DNA of 64,000 nt from Suilimivivens sp964614185 (GTDB taxonomy: Bacteria; Bacillota; Clostridia; Lachnospirales; Lachnospiraceae), in assembly GCA_964614185.1 (NCBI GenBank), contig CAZTKJ010000001.1:62001-126000 (forward strand), read 5' to 3'. This document shows positions 42,926-52,140 of this stretch, in pieces. The notes below the pieces were generated by a model that was given only the letters and a program-made list of their open reading frames with translations, did not search any database and had not been told where the DNA came from. Each line of letters begins with the position of its first letter. The stretch's first letter is position 1. The position numbers were made by a program, and so were the translations under genes.

Positions 42926-44103
42926 TTCCATTCTCCTGTTTCATAAAAAGCCATTATCTTTTCCGTCTGCCTGCTCACATCAAATCCTGCTTCCTGCATT
43001 TCTTTCGCATAACTCCTGCGTGCATAATCAGCCGTACTCCTGATATATTCCGCCCAATGAACTGCATCCTCCTCTATGCTCCTCGTCTGAACCAGTTCCG
43101 TCACTGCCACTTCCTCGCAAATCGTATCCGACATCACACACCGAAGTCCTGACGCCTGTGCTTCCACAATAGTTCCCGGAAGCCCCTCATAGCGGGATGG
43201 ATAAACAAAATAATCCATTGCCTGATAATAATCATAAACAGGATTCCTGTTCCCCAGAAACTGTACTCTGTCTGCAATTCCCAGCTTTTCTGCCAGCTGT
43301 TTCGCATCCTCCATGCTGCTTCCTTCTCCCAGCAGCAGCAACAGGTAATCCTTTTTCATTTTATCTTCAGATTCAATATTACTTGTCTTCATGTTATTTA
43401 TTAAATTGTAATTTAATTTTTTCTCCTTGCAAAGAGCTGCAAATACCTGTAGCAAATACTCATGATTCTTGGCATAATGAAACCTTCCCACATGACCAAT
43501 CACATATTGGTCCTTTATCCCAAGCTCTTCCCGCATTTTTTCCCTTTTCTCTTCATCATAAGCAAAATTCTGGCAATCAATTGCATTTGGAATAAAAATT
43601 GTCCTTCCTTCCTTTACTGCCTGATTTCCAAACACAGAAATGCCCGCCTGTCTGGAACAAGTGAAAAGGAAATCTGCTTTCTTAGACAGATTTCTCCGCA
43701 TCCAACGCGTCAGCTTCCCCTTCAGTCCTTTATCCACACCTGCGCTTCTGGCATGCGCAATGGTAATAGGCACTCCTGCCTTCTTTGCAATGGGCAGGTA
43801 AATTGCTGCTGTACTTGTGATATGCCCTTGAACCGCTTTAAAATCATGATGAAATATAAAAAATTTCTTCACAGCACTTTTATAGGAAAAGTAATTGTAC
43901 AATCGAAAACGGGGAACACGATAAATACGTCCTCCCAGTTTTTCTATCTCTTCATCGAAATGCCCCTTCTGGTCAGTATGAACCAAAAAGTCAAATTGAA
44001 TCCGGTTCCGATCCATATGACGGTACAGATCCATAACCCTGCTTTCTGCACCGCCAAGCTGGGTGTTACCCAGCACATGTAAAACACGAATTGGAGCTAA
44101 CAT
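42922..44103 (-). CDS. GT4-family glycosyltransferase (EpsF-like) with AT-rich insert
   Basis: 393 residues. N-terminal VLHVLGNTQLGGAESRVMDL, then VQGHITSTAAIYL and AHARSAG, typical of EpsF-like GT4 proteins. The donor half has GHVGRFHYAKNHEYLLQVF, LLLGEGS and YPSRYEGLPGTIVEAQASGLRCVMSD. Between the helix after GHVGRF and the LLLGEG strand is an unusual polar stretch (about residues 229-251, nucleotides 43351-43419) rich in Asn, Lys and Met and strongly AT-rich. It is a loop where relatives have only a few residues, so activity is probably retained. Confidence 0.88.
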   Translation of the reverse strand: MLAPIRVLHVLGNTQLGGAESRVMDLYRHMDRNRIQFDFLVHTDQKGHFDEEIEKLGGRIYRVPRFRLYNYFSYKSAVKKFFIFHHDFKAVQGHITSTAAIYLPIAKKAGVPITIAHARSAGVDKGLKGKLTRWMRRNLSKKADFLFTCSRQAGISVFGNQAVKEGRTIFIPNAIDCQNFAYDEEKREKMREELGIKDQYVIGHVGRFHYAKNHEYLLQVFAALCKEKKLNYNLINNMKTSNIESEDKMKKDYLLLLLGEGSSMEDAKQLAEKLGIADRVQFLGNRNPVYDYYQAMDYFVYPSRYEGLPGTIVEAQASGLRCVMSDTICEEVAVTELVQTRSIEEDAVHWAEYIRSTADYARRSYAKEMQEAGFDVSRQTEKIMAFYETGEWK

Positions 44104-44163
44104 GATATATTTCTCCTATAAGGCTGTAAATGATATGAACAACACAGTCCTTTCATTAACTCT

Positions 44164-44916
44164 TTATTTACTCCGGCTCTTAATGATTAAATATTTGGTT
44201 TTTGCCAGTAAGAATTCTTTCCATCTTATAATTAAATTTCTCTTTATTACGGGCTGAGCCAGATATTCCTTGAAGGATATCCATCGAATATTCTCGTTTT
44301 GGAAGTAAGACTCATATCGCTTCATATCATCTGACGTGACCGTGTCAGTATGGACTACCATAGTGGAGTAGCCGTTTTTCTTTTTGAATGTACTACTTAA
44401 ATGAAAGGAGATTGGATAGAATTTTAGTCCGTCCCAAAGGTAAGGGTAATTGCCAAAACCATCTGTTAAGGCTGTAAAACCGATTTCTTTAAGGGCTTTC
44501 AGGGTATTTCGGTCATAGGAATGAGCAGGGGCCATGAAAATTTCTGTCTCAATGCCTTTTTCTTTTAGGATCAGTTTTCCCTTTAAAAGCATTTCCTTTT
44601 GTTCATCCAGAGGGATTCCGGCAAATTCAGAGAAGTTGTTGAGGGGAAACAGTCCGCCTCTGTCTGTGGTGTAGGTATGGTGGACGCCGTGCATGGCGAG
44701 AACCCATCCATCTGCCTCCAGCTCTTTTATATAGGACCAGAAGTCCTCTGGTATTTGGGATTTTTTAGTCTGCTTTTTCAGATTTTCATCCTGGTTGTCA
44801 GGAACGATCCCTATAAGTGGTTTCACCTGATATCGATCCAGGAGCGCTTTGAATTGAAGGAAGCGCTCCCAATCCATATCAGGTGTTATGTCATCAAGTC
44901 TCACTGCTATTTTCAT
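44164..44916 (-). CDS. DUF2334/polysaccharide deacetylase-like protein
   Basis: 250 residues starting MKIAVRLDDITPDMDWERF, where Asp8-Asp9 are the NodB-type metal/base residues. The metal His motif follows in LAMHGVHHTYTTD (near residue 105), and FMAPAHSYDRNTLKALKEIGF (near 170) corresponds to the third motif of the family. No signal peptide; a basic tail could associate with the membrane. It probably removes N-acetyl groups from a sugar of the glycan or intermediate. The open frame extends upstream to 45141, but that part overlaps the epimerase; AGGA 5 bases before 44916 fixes the start. Confidence 0.85.
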   Translation of the reverse strand: MKIAVRLDDITPDMDWERFLQFKALLDRYQVKPLIGIVPDNQDENLKKQTKKSQIPEDFWSYIKELEADGWVLAMHGVHHTYTTDRGGLFPLNNFSEFAGIPLDEQKEMLLKGKLILKEKGIETEIFMAPAHSYDRNTLKALKEIGFTALTDGFGNYPYLWDGLKFYPISFHLSSTFKKKNGYSTMVVHTDTVTSDDMKRYESYFQNENIRWISFKEYLAQPVIKRNLIIRWKEFLLAKTKYLIIKSRSK

Positions 44917-44947
44917 ACAGTCCTCGCTCAATCTGTATCTTATTTTT

Positions 44948-45922
44948 TTAAAGGTTTTCTTTGTACCAGTCAATGGCCAGGTGAATTCCCTTGGCAAAAT
45001 CGTATTCCGGATCATAACCAAGCAGTTCTCTTGCTTTGCTGATATCTGCATTGGAATCTCTGATATCACCTTTACGGGCAGGCCCAAATTCAGGCTCCAC
45101 CTGCTTGCCGAGAGCATCACAGAGCTCATAATAAACATCAATCAGGTATTCTCTTCCGCCTGCTCCGATATTAAAGGCTTCTCCTGCTGCCTCAGATGGC
45201 GCAAGGCAGGCCTTTAAATTGGCCTCAATGACATTATCAATATAAGTAAAGTCCCGGGACTGCCTGCCGTCTCCGTTAATGGTGGGCCTCTCTCCTTTAG
45301 TCAGCTGTTTAATAAATTTGGGAATAACTGCCGCATATGCTCCCTCAGGATCCTGACGTCTGCCAAATACATTAAAGTAACGCATGCCATAAGTATCCAG
45401 TCCGTATAACTCTTTATACAGTCTTCCATATTCTTCATCCACTTTCTTAGTCAGAGCATAGGGAGAGAGAACTTTTCCTTCCTGCCCCTCTTTTTTAGGC
45501 AGTACCGGATGATCGCCATATACCGATGAGCTGGAAGCATACACAAACTTTTTAACGCCCTCCTGCCTTGAAGCTTCCATCATATTCAAAGTTCCGCGAA
45601 TATTGATTTCCTCATACAAAAGCGGCATTTCAATACTTCTCGGAACGCTTCCCCAGGCTGCCTGATTCAGGACAAAATCCACACCTTTTACTGCCTCCAG
45701 ACAGGTATCTAAGTCCCTTATATCTCCCTTAATAAAAGAAAACTTAGGATTTTCTATAAAGGGCTCAATGTTTTCATACTTTCCTGTAGATAAATTGTCC
45801 AGGCACTTTACGATATATCCCATGTTCAGAATCGCTTCACACAGATTGGAACCGATAAATCCGGCCCCTCCTGTTACCAAAAACACTGCATTGTCATGGA
45901 ATTTTAACTCTTTAAAACTCAT
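44948..45922 (-). CDS. WbpP/TviC-like UDP-N-acetylhexosamine(uronate) 4-epimerase
   Basis: 324-residue extended SDR. The NAD-binding GGAGFIG is at 18-24, ASSSSVYGD at 129-137, and the catalytic Tyr155-x3-Lys159 in YALTKK. NQAAWGSVPRSIEMP and INIRGTLNMMEAS match the WbpP/TviC/Gne subgroup acting on UDP-GlcNAc or UDP-GlcNAcA rather than classic GalE. With the adjoining 6-dehydrogenase (24 bp away) it should supply UDP-GalNAcA. Substrate assignment is by subgroup resemblance and context. Confidence 0.88.
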   Translation of the reverse strand: MSFKELKFHDNAVFLVTGGAGFIGSNLCEAILNMGYIVKCLDNLSTGKYENIEPFIENPKFSFIKGDIRDLDTCLEAVKGVDFVLNQAAWGSVPRSIEMPLLYEEINIRGTLNMMEASRQEGVKKFVYASSSSVYGDHPVLPKKEGQEGKVLSPYALTKKVDEEYGRLYKELYGLDTYGMRYFNVFGRRQDPEGAYAAVIPKFIKQLTKGERPTINGDGRQSRDFTYIDNVIEANLKACLAPSEAAGEAFNIGAGGREYLIDVYYELCDALGKQVEPEFGPARKGDIRDSNADISKARELLGYDPEYDFAKGIHLAIDWYKENL

Positions 45923-45946
45923 TTTGATGCTCCTAACTGATTTATT

Positions 45947-47263
45947 TTATAATCTCCAGTAAATAAAGTCCTCTGTCAGATATTCTTTTCTGTCAAAAAG
46001 TCCTTTAATATCCATAAATACTTTTTTTCCATGATGGGAATTGAAAAAGCTGCTTACTTTATTCTTGTCAAAATCAAGGAATTCTTCATGAGCTACAGCA
46101 ACAATGACGGCGTCCATATCCTTGATGGCCTCTATTCCTTCAAAGGTAATACCATAAAGCCTTTTAGCTTCCTTTGCATCTGCCGCTGGATCCACTACAA
46201 CAGGTGTAATGCCGTATTCGCCAAGTTCTCTATATATATCAATCACTTTCGTATTTCTGGTGTCGGGGCAGTTCTCTTTAAAGGTAAAGCCGAAAATGAC
46301 TACTTTAGCGCCCTTTACGGGAATGTCTGCTTTGATCAGATTCTTAACTGCAGCTTCTGCCACATATCTGCCCATATCATCATTGATCCTCCGTCCTGAC
46401 AGAATGATCTGTGAATGATATCCCAGTTCTTCCGCTTTATAAGTCAGATAGTAAGGATCCACGCCAATACAGTGTCCGCCTACAAGTCCCGGCTGAAACT
46501 TTAAGAAATTCCATTTTGTTCCGGCAGCTTCCAATACAGATTTTGTATCAATTCCCATTCTATTAAAGATAATGGAAAGCTCGTTCATAAATGCAATGTT
46601 AATATCTCTCTGGCTGTTCTCAATTACCTTGGCAGCTTCTGCCACCTTAATGGAATCAGCACGATATACTCCGGCTTCCACTACCAGTTCGTAAACCTTT
46701 GCAACTGTATCTAAGGTCTCTTCATCCATTCCTGATACAATTTTAGTAATGGTTTCCAACCGGTGTACCTTATCGCCGGGATTGATTCTTTCAGGGGAAT
46801 ATCCTATTTTAAAATCCACACCACATTTTAATCCTGATTCTTTTTCAATGATGGGCACACAGATATCCTCTGTTACTCCCGGATAAACAGTGGATTCAAA
46901 TACTATTACAGAACCCTTTGAAAGATTCTGTCCCAGAATTCTGCTGGCTCCTTCTACCGGTGTCAGATCCGGCGTATGGTCATTATTGACAGGGGTGGGC
47001 ACTGCCACAATATGGAACTTCGCATTCTTTAAGCTGGAAGGATCAGCAGTAAACTCCACTTTGGTATTTTTAATTACATCATTGCCTACCTCATTGGTAG
47101 GATCCACACCGCTTTTATACAGTTCTATCTTCTCCTTGTTTAAGTCAAACCCGATTACTCCTATCTTCTTTGCAAAAGCAACTGCAATAGGCATCCCTAC
47201 ATAGCCTAACCCTACAAGAGAAAGCTTTTCTTCTCCGCTCAAAAGTTTTTCATACAAATCCAT
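45947..47263 (-). CDS. UDP-N-acetylhexosamine 6-dehydrogenase (WbpO/TviB-like)
   Basis: 438 residues of the UDP-glucose/GDP-mannose dehydrogenase family. GLGYVG at 18-23 binds NAD, and VPTPVNNDHTPDLTPV (88-103) and ESTVYPGVTED (123-133) match the TviB/WbpO/VipA branch. Catalytic Cys265 lies in GGHCIGVDPYYL. It oxidises C6 of UDP-GlcNAc or UDP-GalNAc to the uronic acid in two NAD-dependent steps. The start at 47263 follows AAGGA by 7-8 bases; an ATG at 47284 would overlap the upstream gene. Its product is the likely substrate for the AsnB amidotransferases. Confidence 0.9.
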   Translation of the reverse strand: MDLYEKLLSGEEKLSLVGLGYVGMPIAVAFAKKIGVIGFDLNKEKIELYKSGVDPTNEVGNDVIKNTKVEFTADPSSLKNAKFHIVAVPTPVNNDHTPDLTPVEGASRILGQNLSKGSVIVFESTVYPGVTEDICVPIIEKESGLKCGVDFKIGYSPERINPGDKVHRLETITKIVSGMDEETLDTVAKVYELVVEAGVYRADSIKVAEAAKVIENSQRDINIAFMNELSIIFNRMGIDTKSVLEAAGTKWNFLKFQPGLVGGHCIGVDPYYLTYKAEELGYHSQIILSGRRINDDMGRYVAEAAVKNLIKADIPVKGAKVVIFGFTFKENCPDTRNTKVIDIYRELGEYGITPVVVDPAADAKEAKRLYGITFEGIEAIKDMDAVIVAVAHEEFLDFDKNKVSSFFNSHHGKKVFMDIKGLFDRKEYLTEDFIYWRL

Positions 47264-47267
47264 AGTT

Positions 47268-48362
47268 TTATCCTTCTTTCTCATTTAGTATCAACTCGAT
47301 TTCCTCTATATAATCATTGGCCACCTTTTCACGGTCAAATTCCTTTTCCATCTTTTCTCTGGCCTTCTTTCCCATTACTGCTCTTTCTTCTTTTGAAAGC
47401 GCTAAAAATTTCTTAAGGGCCCGGATTAAATCCTCACTGCTTCCCTTCTGACACCCAAAACCTGTTATGCCTTCTTCAAAAATCTCCTTACATCCACTGA
47501 TATTTGTTGCAATGACCGGACGCCCCGTAGCTGAAGCTTCCATCAGTACATTGCTCATTCCTTCATGATAAGTGGGCAGAACCAATGCAGAGGCTCGTTT
47601 GATATACTTATGAACATCCGGGTCAAATCCCAGCTGTTTAATGTACCCTGCTTTTTCATAAGCATCCAGTTTCTCCTGATTATCCTCATCCGGATAACCC
47701 AGCAGTTCAAACTCTGCATCTTTGCCACAAAGCTCTTTAGCAGCCTCTAAAAGTTCTTCCAGCCCCTTTTCCCTCATCATTCTTCCTATGTAAAGGAATC
47801 GCGTCTTATCTTCCTCCGGATAGGGCTCAAAAATATGCCTTGTAAGATTTACGCCGGAACCGCTGACCAGTTTTGTCTTTCCTTGATTAATACCATACTT
47901 GTCAAAAATATCTTTATTTTCCTTATTCTGGAAAAAGATACACTCTGCCTTCTTAAGCCCCATGCGGTACATTGTTACAATCAGTTTCAGAAATAAACCC
48001 TGTTTTTGAAACGTGCTTCCAAGCCCTGTTACAGTTTCTATATAGGGCACCTTCATGGTGCGGCAGCAAAAGCCGCCGTAAATATTAGGTTTAATGGTAT
48101 AGGTCAAAACCAGATCCGGTTTTTCTTTCCGTAACAGCTTCCTGTATGCATTTAAAAGTTTCAAATCCTCTACAGGATTGACGCCCCTTCTGTTGATTGG
48201 AGTTTCTATCACCTTGCAGCCTTCCTCTGAAAGCTCTTTGGTGCGCACCTGATCGGGAAGGCTTACCACTACTTCATATTCTTTAAGAAGTCTTACTACC
48301 AATTCATTCCTGAAATCATACAGACCTCCCGATGAATTAGCCAGTATCAATACTTTTTTCAT
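47268..48362 (-). CDS. GT4-family glycosyltransferase (PglA/galacturonosyltransferase-like)
   Basis: 364 residues. NSSGGLYDFRNELVVRL starts the acceptor domain; NRRGVNPVEDLKLLNAYRKLL, LTYTIKPNIYGG and VTGLGSTF (about 56-117) are typical of GT4 proteins that act directly on an undecaprenyl-diphosphate amino sugar, such as PglA. The donor half has YIGRMMREKGLEELL and PTYHEGMSNVLMEASATGRPVI. It sits 2 bp after the ATP-grasp gene and next to the UDP-GalNAcA genes, so it is a good candidate for adding the second sugar, possibly GalNAcA (inference). Confidence 0.88.
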   Translation of the reverse strand: MKKVLILANSSGGLYDFRNELVVRLLKEYEVVVSLPDQVRTKELSEEGCKVIETPINRRGVNPVEDLKLLNAYRKLLRKEKPDLVLTYTIKPNIYGGFCCRTMKVPYIETVTGLGSTFQKQGLFLKLIVTMYRMGLKKAECIFFQNKENKDIFDKYGINQGKTKLVSGSGVNLTRHIFEPYPEEDKTRFLYIGRMMREKGLEELLEAAKELCGKDAEFELLGYPDEDNQEKLDAYEKAGYIKQLGFDPDVHKYIKRASALVLPTYHEGMSNVLMEASATGRPVIATNISGCKEIFEEGITGFGCQKGSSEDLIRALKKFLALSKEERAVMGKKAREKMEKEFDREKVANDYIEEIELILNEKEG

Positions 48363-48364
48363 AA

Positions 48365-49351
48365 TCAGCCTTCTACTATTTCTTCTTCCTTTAAATCCAC
48401 TATCGCTATTTCATTATATTTCATCATACATATTCCTTCTCTGTAATCCCCGATAGCAACAGAATTTTCCTGTCCTGAGAGATTTCTTACCACACAGGAA
48501 GGCATGTCCACGCCGCATTCATATGCATGAGGATATCCGCCTCCGAAACGGGGATTCACTTCAGAAATATAATAAATGCCGCCCACCTTAAATATATCAA
48601 TATCTATCATACCACAAAAACCGCATTTTTCCACGAAATTTTGAATCATATCAAATAAAACCTTATCTTTTACGGATACGGACTTATCTGTTTCTCCTGC
48701 CCGCATCTTGATTTTTTTCTTTACGAAAACAGATGTACACTTACCGGAAACCATATCAATATAAACATCGGCTCCATACTCCTGTCCATTCATAAATTCC
48801 TGAATCATCAAATTGTCATATCTGTTGAATAATACCTCTATTTCTTCCTTAGAATTTACCTGACTGATGTTGATGCTGGCGCTTCCTTTTACGGGTTTTA
48901 CAAATACAGGATAGGAAATTTCTCCTTGCTCCACTGCCTCATAAAAACTTTCTTTGGAGATAAAACATTTGGCCGTAGGAATCTTCATTTCCCGGAGCAT
49001 CTGATACATTCTGTATTTGTCAAAGCAGGTTTCCACCAGGTCATAGGGAGAGATGATGGGTTTTGTGCCAACAGACAGAAATCTGTCTTTTTCTTTGGCC
49101 AAAAGACTTAATTCCGGATCGATCAGAGAAAATACTCCATCAATTTTTTCTTTTTTACAAATATCCAAAATGATCTCAAGATAATCCGGAGCTGTGATCC
49201 TGGGCACCAGATAAAATTTATCTGCATCATATATAGCAGGGGCCAGATTGGAACAGTCTGTGGCAATAATCTTTCCGCTATCTCCTACTGCCTTTTTAAA
49301 ATACTGCACTACTTTATTTCTTGTTCCTGCGCTTAATACTAAAATATTCAT
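48365..49351 (-). CDS. ATP-grasp ligase, substrate unknown
   Basis: 328 residues. N-terminal Rossmann-like subdomain (MNILVLSAGTRNKVVQYF), then the ATP-grasp fold: DKYRMYQML (111-119), VKPVKGSAS (151-159), QEF (184-186), metal-binding MIDID (248-252) and SEVNPRFGGGYP (263-274). These enzymes join a carboxylate to an amine through an acyl phosphate. It is not a biotin carboxylase or CarB (too short, no partner domains). The ATG overlaps the PLP-enzyme stop by 4 bp. Downstream of PglF-, PglE- and PglC-like genes and with no PglD, the likely acceptor is the 4-amino sugar. Carbamoylation or another carboxylate acceptor is possible. Confidence 0.85.
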   Translation of the reverse strand: MNILVLSAGTRNKVVQYFKKAVGDSGKIIATDCSNLAPAIYDADKFYLVPRITAPDYLEIILDICKKEKIDGVFSLIDPELSLLAKEKDRFLSVGTKPIISPYDLVETCFDKYRMYQMLREMKIPTAKCFISKESFYEAVEQGEISYPVFVKPVKGSASINISQVNSKEEIEVLFNRYDNLMIQEFMNGQEYGADVYIDMVSGKCTSVFVKKKIKMRAGETDKSVSVKDKVLFDMIQNFVEKCGFCGMIDIDIFKVGGIYYISEVNPRFGGGYPHAYECGVDMPSCVVRNLSGQENSVAIGDYREGICMMKYNEIAIVDLKEEEIVEG

Positions 49352-50325
49352 AAGTCTGCCTGCCTTTCCCTTTCACGTTTCTTAAGGTAGTCAAAATAAA
49401 GAGGCGTTCCCCCGGTATGGATAAATAACACATTTTTACCGGTAATCCCATATTCTTTAAGATATGTCAACATTCCGTGAAATGCTTTTCCCACATAAGT
49501 TGTATCCATGGGAATCCCTTCTCTTTTCATGACCTCATCTATAGTATCCTCAATCTCCGCCGTATAGATACCATATCCTCCGCTGCGGTATGCATGGGTA
49601 AAGATCAGAGATTCTTCTGTATAAAGTTTTTCAAAATCACTGCCAAGATATTCTCTGATACTGTCCTTAACAACGTTCCTTCCCCTTGCTTCTTCCCTGG
49701 CAATGCTGATTCCCACTATCTTTCTTTTATCATCTCCTGCAAGCAGTTTTCCGCATACAAGACCGGCCTGGGTAGCTCCTGTGCCGGAAGCATGAAAAAT
49801 ATAATCATAAGAAATGCCTGTTTGTTTTTCCTGACTTAAGATTTCTCTGTAAGCTTTCACATAACTTTCCGTTCCCGGATTTCCATGTCCTCCGCCGGTA
49901 ATAAAGTAAGGATTTCTTCCTTCCTGCCTGTAAGCTTCTATTCTTCTGTCAATGGTTTCCGATACTTTTGTAACGGGGCAGGTCTCTATAACTGCTCCAA
50001 ACTGCTCCACCATTTCCGTGTTATAAAGAATTTCCCTGTTTTCCTGTGGCGAAATAATATGGCAGTCCAGTCCCATTGCTGCCGCCATATTGGCTGTGAT
50101 TCTGCAATGATTGGAACTGTTGCTGCCATAAGTCATTACCACATCTGCTTTGCTTTTTTTAATTTCCCCATAAAATTCCGCTGCTTTACGGGCTTTGTTT
50201 CCGCCAAAACTAAAAGGAATCATATCATCCCTTTTCATATAGATCCGATTGTCTGTATATTCCCCCGATAAGGGCATAATAGGCGTGGTTGTAAGAGGTG
50301 CTTCAAATAATGATATGGAATTCAT
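49348..50325 (-). CDS. PLP-dependent ACC deaminase/D-cysteine desulfhydrase-family enzyme
   Basis: 325 residues, fold-type II PLP enzyme. The N-terminus has MKRDDMIPFSFGGNKARKAAEF with the Schiff-base Lys44 in GGNKARK, then TYGSNSSNHCRITANMAA (SNSSNH cofactor loop), ASGTGATQAGLVCG for the phosphate and a C-terminal IHTGGTPLYF. The family covers ACC deaminase, D-cysteine desulfhydrase and L-cysteate sulfo-lyase, so deamination or beta-elimination is expected, but the substrate is open. ATG at 50325 is chosen (GGAGGAG upstream; a GTG two codons earlier overlaps that site). It is 2 bp from the PglC-like gene and overlaps the ATP-grasp gene by 4 bp. Confidence 0.88.
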   Translation of the reverse strand: MNSISLFEAPLTTTPIMPLSGEYTDNRIYMKRDDMIPFSFGGNKARKAAEFYGEIKKSKADVVMTYGSNSSNHCRITANMAAAMGLDCHIISPQENREILYNTEMVEQFGAVIETCPVTKVSETIDRRIEAYRQEGRNPYFITGGGHGNPGTESYVKAYREILSQEKQTGISYDYIFHASGTGATQAGLVCGKLLAGDDKRKIVGISIAREEARGRNVVKDSIREYLGSDFEKLYTEESLIFTHAYRSGGYGIYTAEIEDTIDEVMKREGIPMDTTYVGKAFHGMLTYLKEYGITGKNVLFIHTGGTPLYFDYLKKRERERQADL

Positions 50326-50327
50326 AT

Positions 50328-50960
50328 TCACTCCTCCTCTTCCTTTGGATTTTCACGTCTGTATGCATCAAAATCCGCTACTGTCTGGTCTGCGCCTGAA
50401 AGAGTTCCTGAACGTTTCAGAACCTTTCCAAAGGTCATGACCAAAATCTTTATATCCATCAGAAGGCTGCAATGTTCAACATATTCAAGATCATAGGCAA
50501 AACGGTCTTCCCACCCTAAGGCATTTCGTCCGTTTACCTGTGCTAATCCTGTAAGTCCCGGTCTTACATCATGCCTGTGGCGTTCCTTTTTGGTGTAATA
50601 AGGCAGATATCTCACAAGTAAAGGTCTGGGCCCTATCAGGCTCATATCTCCCATTAAGATATTAAACAATTCCGGCAGCTCATCCAGGCTTGTGGAACGC
50701 AGCGCCTTCCCGAAATGATTCAGCCGTACTTCATCGGGAAGCAGTCTGCCCTGCTCATCCCTCTCATCCGTCATGGTCCGAAACTTATACAGTTTAAATA
50801 TTTTTTCATCTTTTCCCGGCCTGTCCTGGGTAAAAAGCACAGGACTTCCCAGTTTGATCCGAACCAGTAAGAAAAGTATCAGGTAAATGGGAGAAAGCAC
50901 TATAATGCCGCAAAAGGAACAGATGATATCCAAAAATCTCTTTACGTATCGCTTATACAT
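50328..50960 (-). CDS. PglC-like phosphoglycosyltransferase (initiating sugar transferase)
   Basis: 210-residue monotopic enzyme. A re-entrant membrane helix (about 8-34) is followed by FTQDRPGKDEKIFKLYKFRTM, the catalytic Asp93-Glu94 in SLDELPELFN (same position as in Campylobacter PglC), GDMSLIGPRP, and RPGLTGLAQVNGRN. It transfers a sugar-1-phosphate from a UDP-sugar to undecaprenyl phosphate. Small size without the WbaP N-terminal helices, and the upstream PglE/PglF genes, point to a UDP-4-amino-4,6-dideoxy-HexNAc derivative as donor. Second initiating enzyme in the window. Confidence 0.92.
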   Translation of the reverse strand: MYKRYVKRFLDIICSFCGIIVLSPIYLILFLLVRIKLGSPVLFTQDRPGKDEKIFKLYKFRTMTDERDEQGRLLPDEVRLNHFGKALRSTSLDELPELFNILMGDMSLIGPRPLLVRYLPYYTKKERHRHDVRPGLTGLAQVNGRNALGWEDRFAYDLEYVEHCSLLMDIKILVMTFGKVLKRSGTLSGADQTVADFDAYRRENPKEEEE

Positions 50961-50984
50961 TGGCTTTCCCTCTCCTTCTTTCCT

Positions 50985-52118
50985 TTATCGTCCAAAACAT
51001 TTTCTGACAATGCTTATGATCAATTCCATATCTTCCTGTGTATTCTTAATATCGCTGGGAAGGCAGAGTCCTCGCTTGAAAATATCCTCTGCTACGCTTA
51101 AGTTACTTTCATTCCCGGTAATAAAGTCATAGTCTGCAAATACAGGCTGTAAATGCATCGGTTTCCAAATAGGCCTTGTTTCAATGTTTTCTTCTGCCAA
51201 TGCATCCATGATCTTATCGGGAGTTACAAGGCACCCTTCTTTGATCAAAAGACAGGAAAGCCAGCAGTTGGCATCTCCATCTTCATTTAAAGGATTCATG
51301 GACAATTCTTCTATATCTGCAAAAGCTTCCTGGTACTGACGGTAAATCTGTTTCTTTAATGCTTTATGCTCTTCTAAATGAAGCAGCTGTCCCCGTCCTA
51401 TTCCTGCCGTGATATTGCTCATACGGTAATTATAGCCTATCTGGGAATGCTGGTAATGTCTGGCCGGATCTCTTGCCTGAGTAGCTAAAAAAGTAGTTTT
51501 TTTCGTAATTTCCTCTTCCTGGGATACCAACATACCCCCACCGGAAGTGGTGATGATCTTATTTCCGTTAAAGGAATAAATACCTATCCGCCCAAAAGTT
51601 CCTGTATGCTTTCCTTTATAAGTGCTTCCTAAGGATTCTGCAGCATCTTCAATGAGGGGCACCTGATGTTCCTTACAGATTTCCATGATCTCATCTAATT
51701 TGGCAGGAGTTCCGTAAAGATGAACCACAATAACCGCTTTTGCATCGGGATACTTTTCAAAAGCTCTGCGCAGCGCCTTAGGAGACATATTCCATGTGTC
51801 TGTTTCCGAGTCGATAAAGACAGGTGTGGCTTTTTCATATACGATGGGATTACAGGTAGCGCTGAAAGTAAGGCTGGGGGCAAAAACAACATCTCCTTCT
51901 CCGATGCCGAGACATCTGAGTGCAAGGTGGATGGCCGCTGTTCCTGCACTTAAGGCAGAAGCATGCCCTGCCCCGGTATATGAGACCATTTCCTTTTCAA
52001 AGGCGTTCACATTAGGGCCCAGGGGAGCTACCCAGTTAGTATCAAATGCCTCTTTAATAAACTCCTGCTCTTCACCGTGCATTGTGGGACAGGATAAATA
52101 AATTCTCTTTTTATCCAT
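50985..52118 (-). CDS. PglE-like UDP-4-keto-sugar aminotransferase (DegT/DnrJ/EryC1)
   Basis: 377 residues. LSAGTAAIHLAL (56-67) contacts PLP phosphate, EDAAESLGS (157-165) gives the ring-nitrogen Asp158, and the Schiff-base lysine is Lys187 in SFNGNKIITTSGGGM. This sequence context is typical of PglE/WeeJ-type aminotransferases, which convert UDP-4-keto-6-deoxy-HexNAc to the 4-amino sugar using glutamate. It directly follows the dehydratase gene (22 bp) and precedes PglC. Product stereochemistry (gluco or galacto) cannot be determined. Confidence 0.9.
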   Translation of the reverse strand: MDKKRIYLSCPTMHGEEQEFIKEAFDTNWVAPLGPNVNAFEKEMVSYTGAGHASALSAGTAAIHLALRCLGIGEGDVVFAPSLTFSATCNPIVYEKATPVFIDSETDTWNMSPKALRRAFEKYPDAKAVIVVHLYGTPAKLDEIMEICKEHQVPLIEDAAESLGSTYKGKHTGTFGRIGIYSFNGNKIITTSGGGMLVSQEEEITKKTTFLATQARDPARHYQHSQIGYNYRMSNITAGIGRGQLLHLEEHKALKKQIYRQYQEAFADIEELSMNPLNEDGDANCWLSCLLIKEGCLVTPDKIMDALAEENIETRPIWKPMHLQPVFADYDFITGNESNLSVAEDIFKRGLCLPSDIKNTQEDMELIISIVRKCFGR

Positions 52119-52140
52119 AAATGCTGCTTCCTTTCCAAGA

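Noticed and set aside
44917..45141. 75-codon N-terminal extension of the deacetylase gene
   Set aside because: It overlaps the 3' end of the epimerase out of frame, encodes no family sequence, and a good ribosome site precedes the later Met at 44916.
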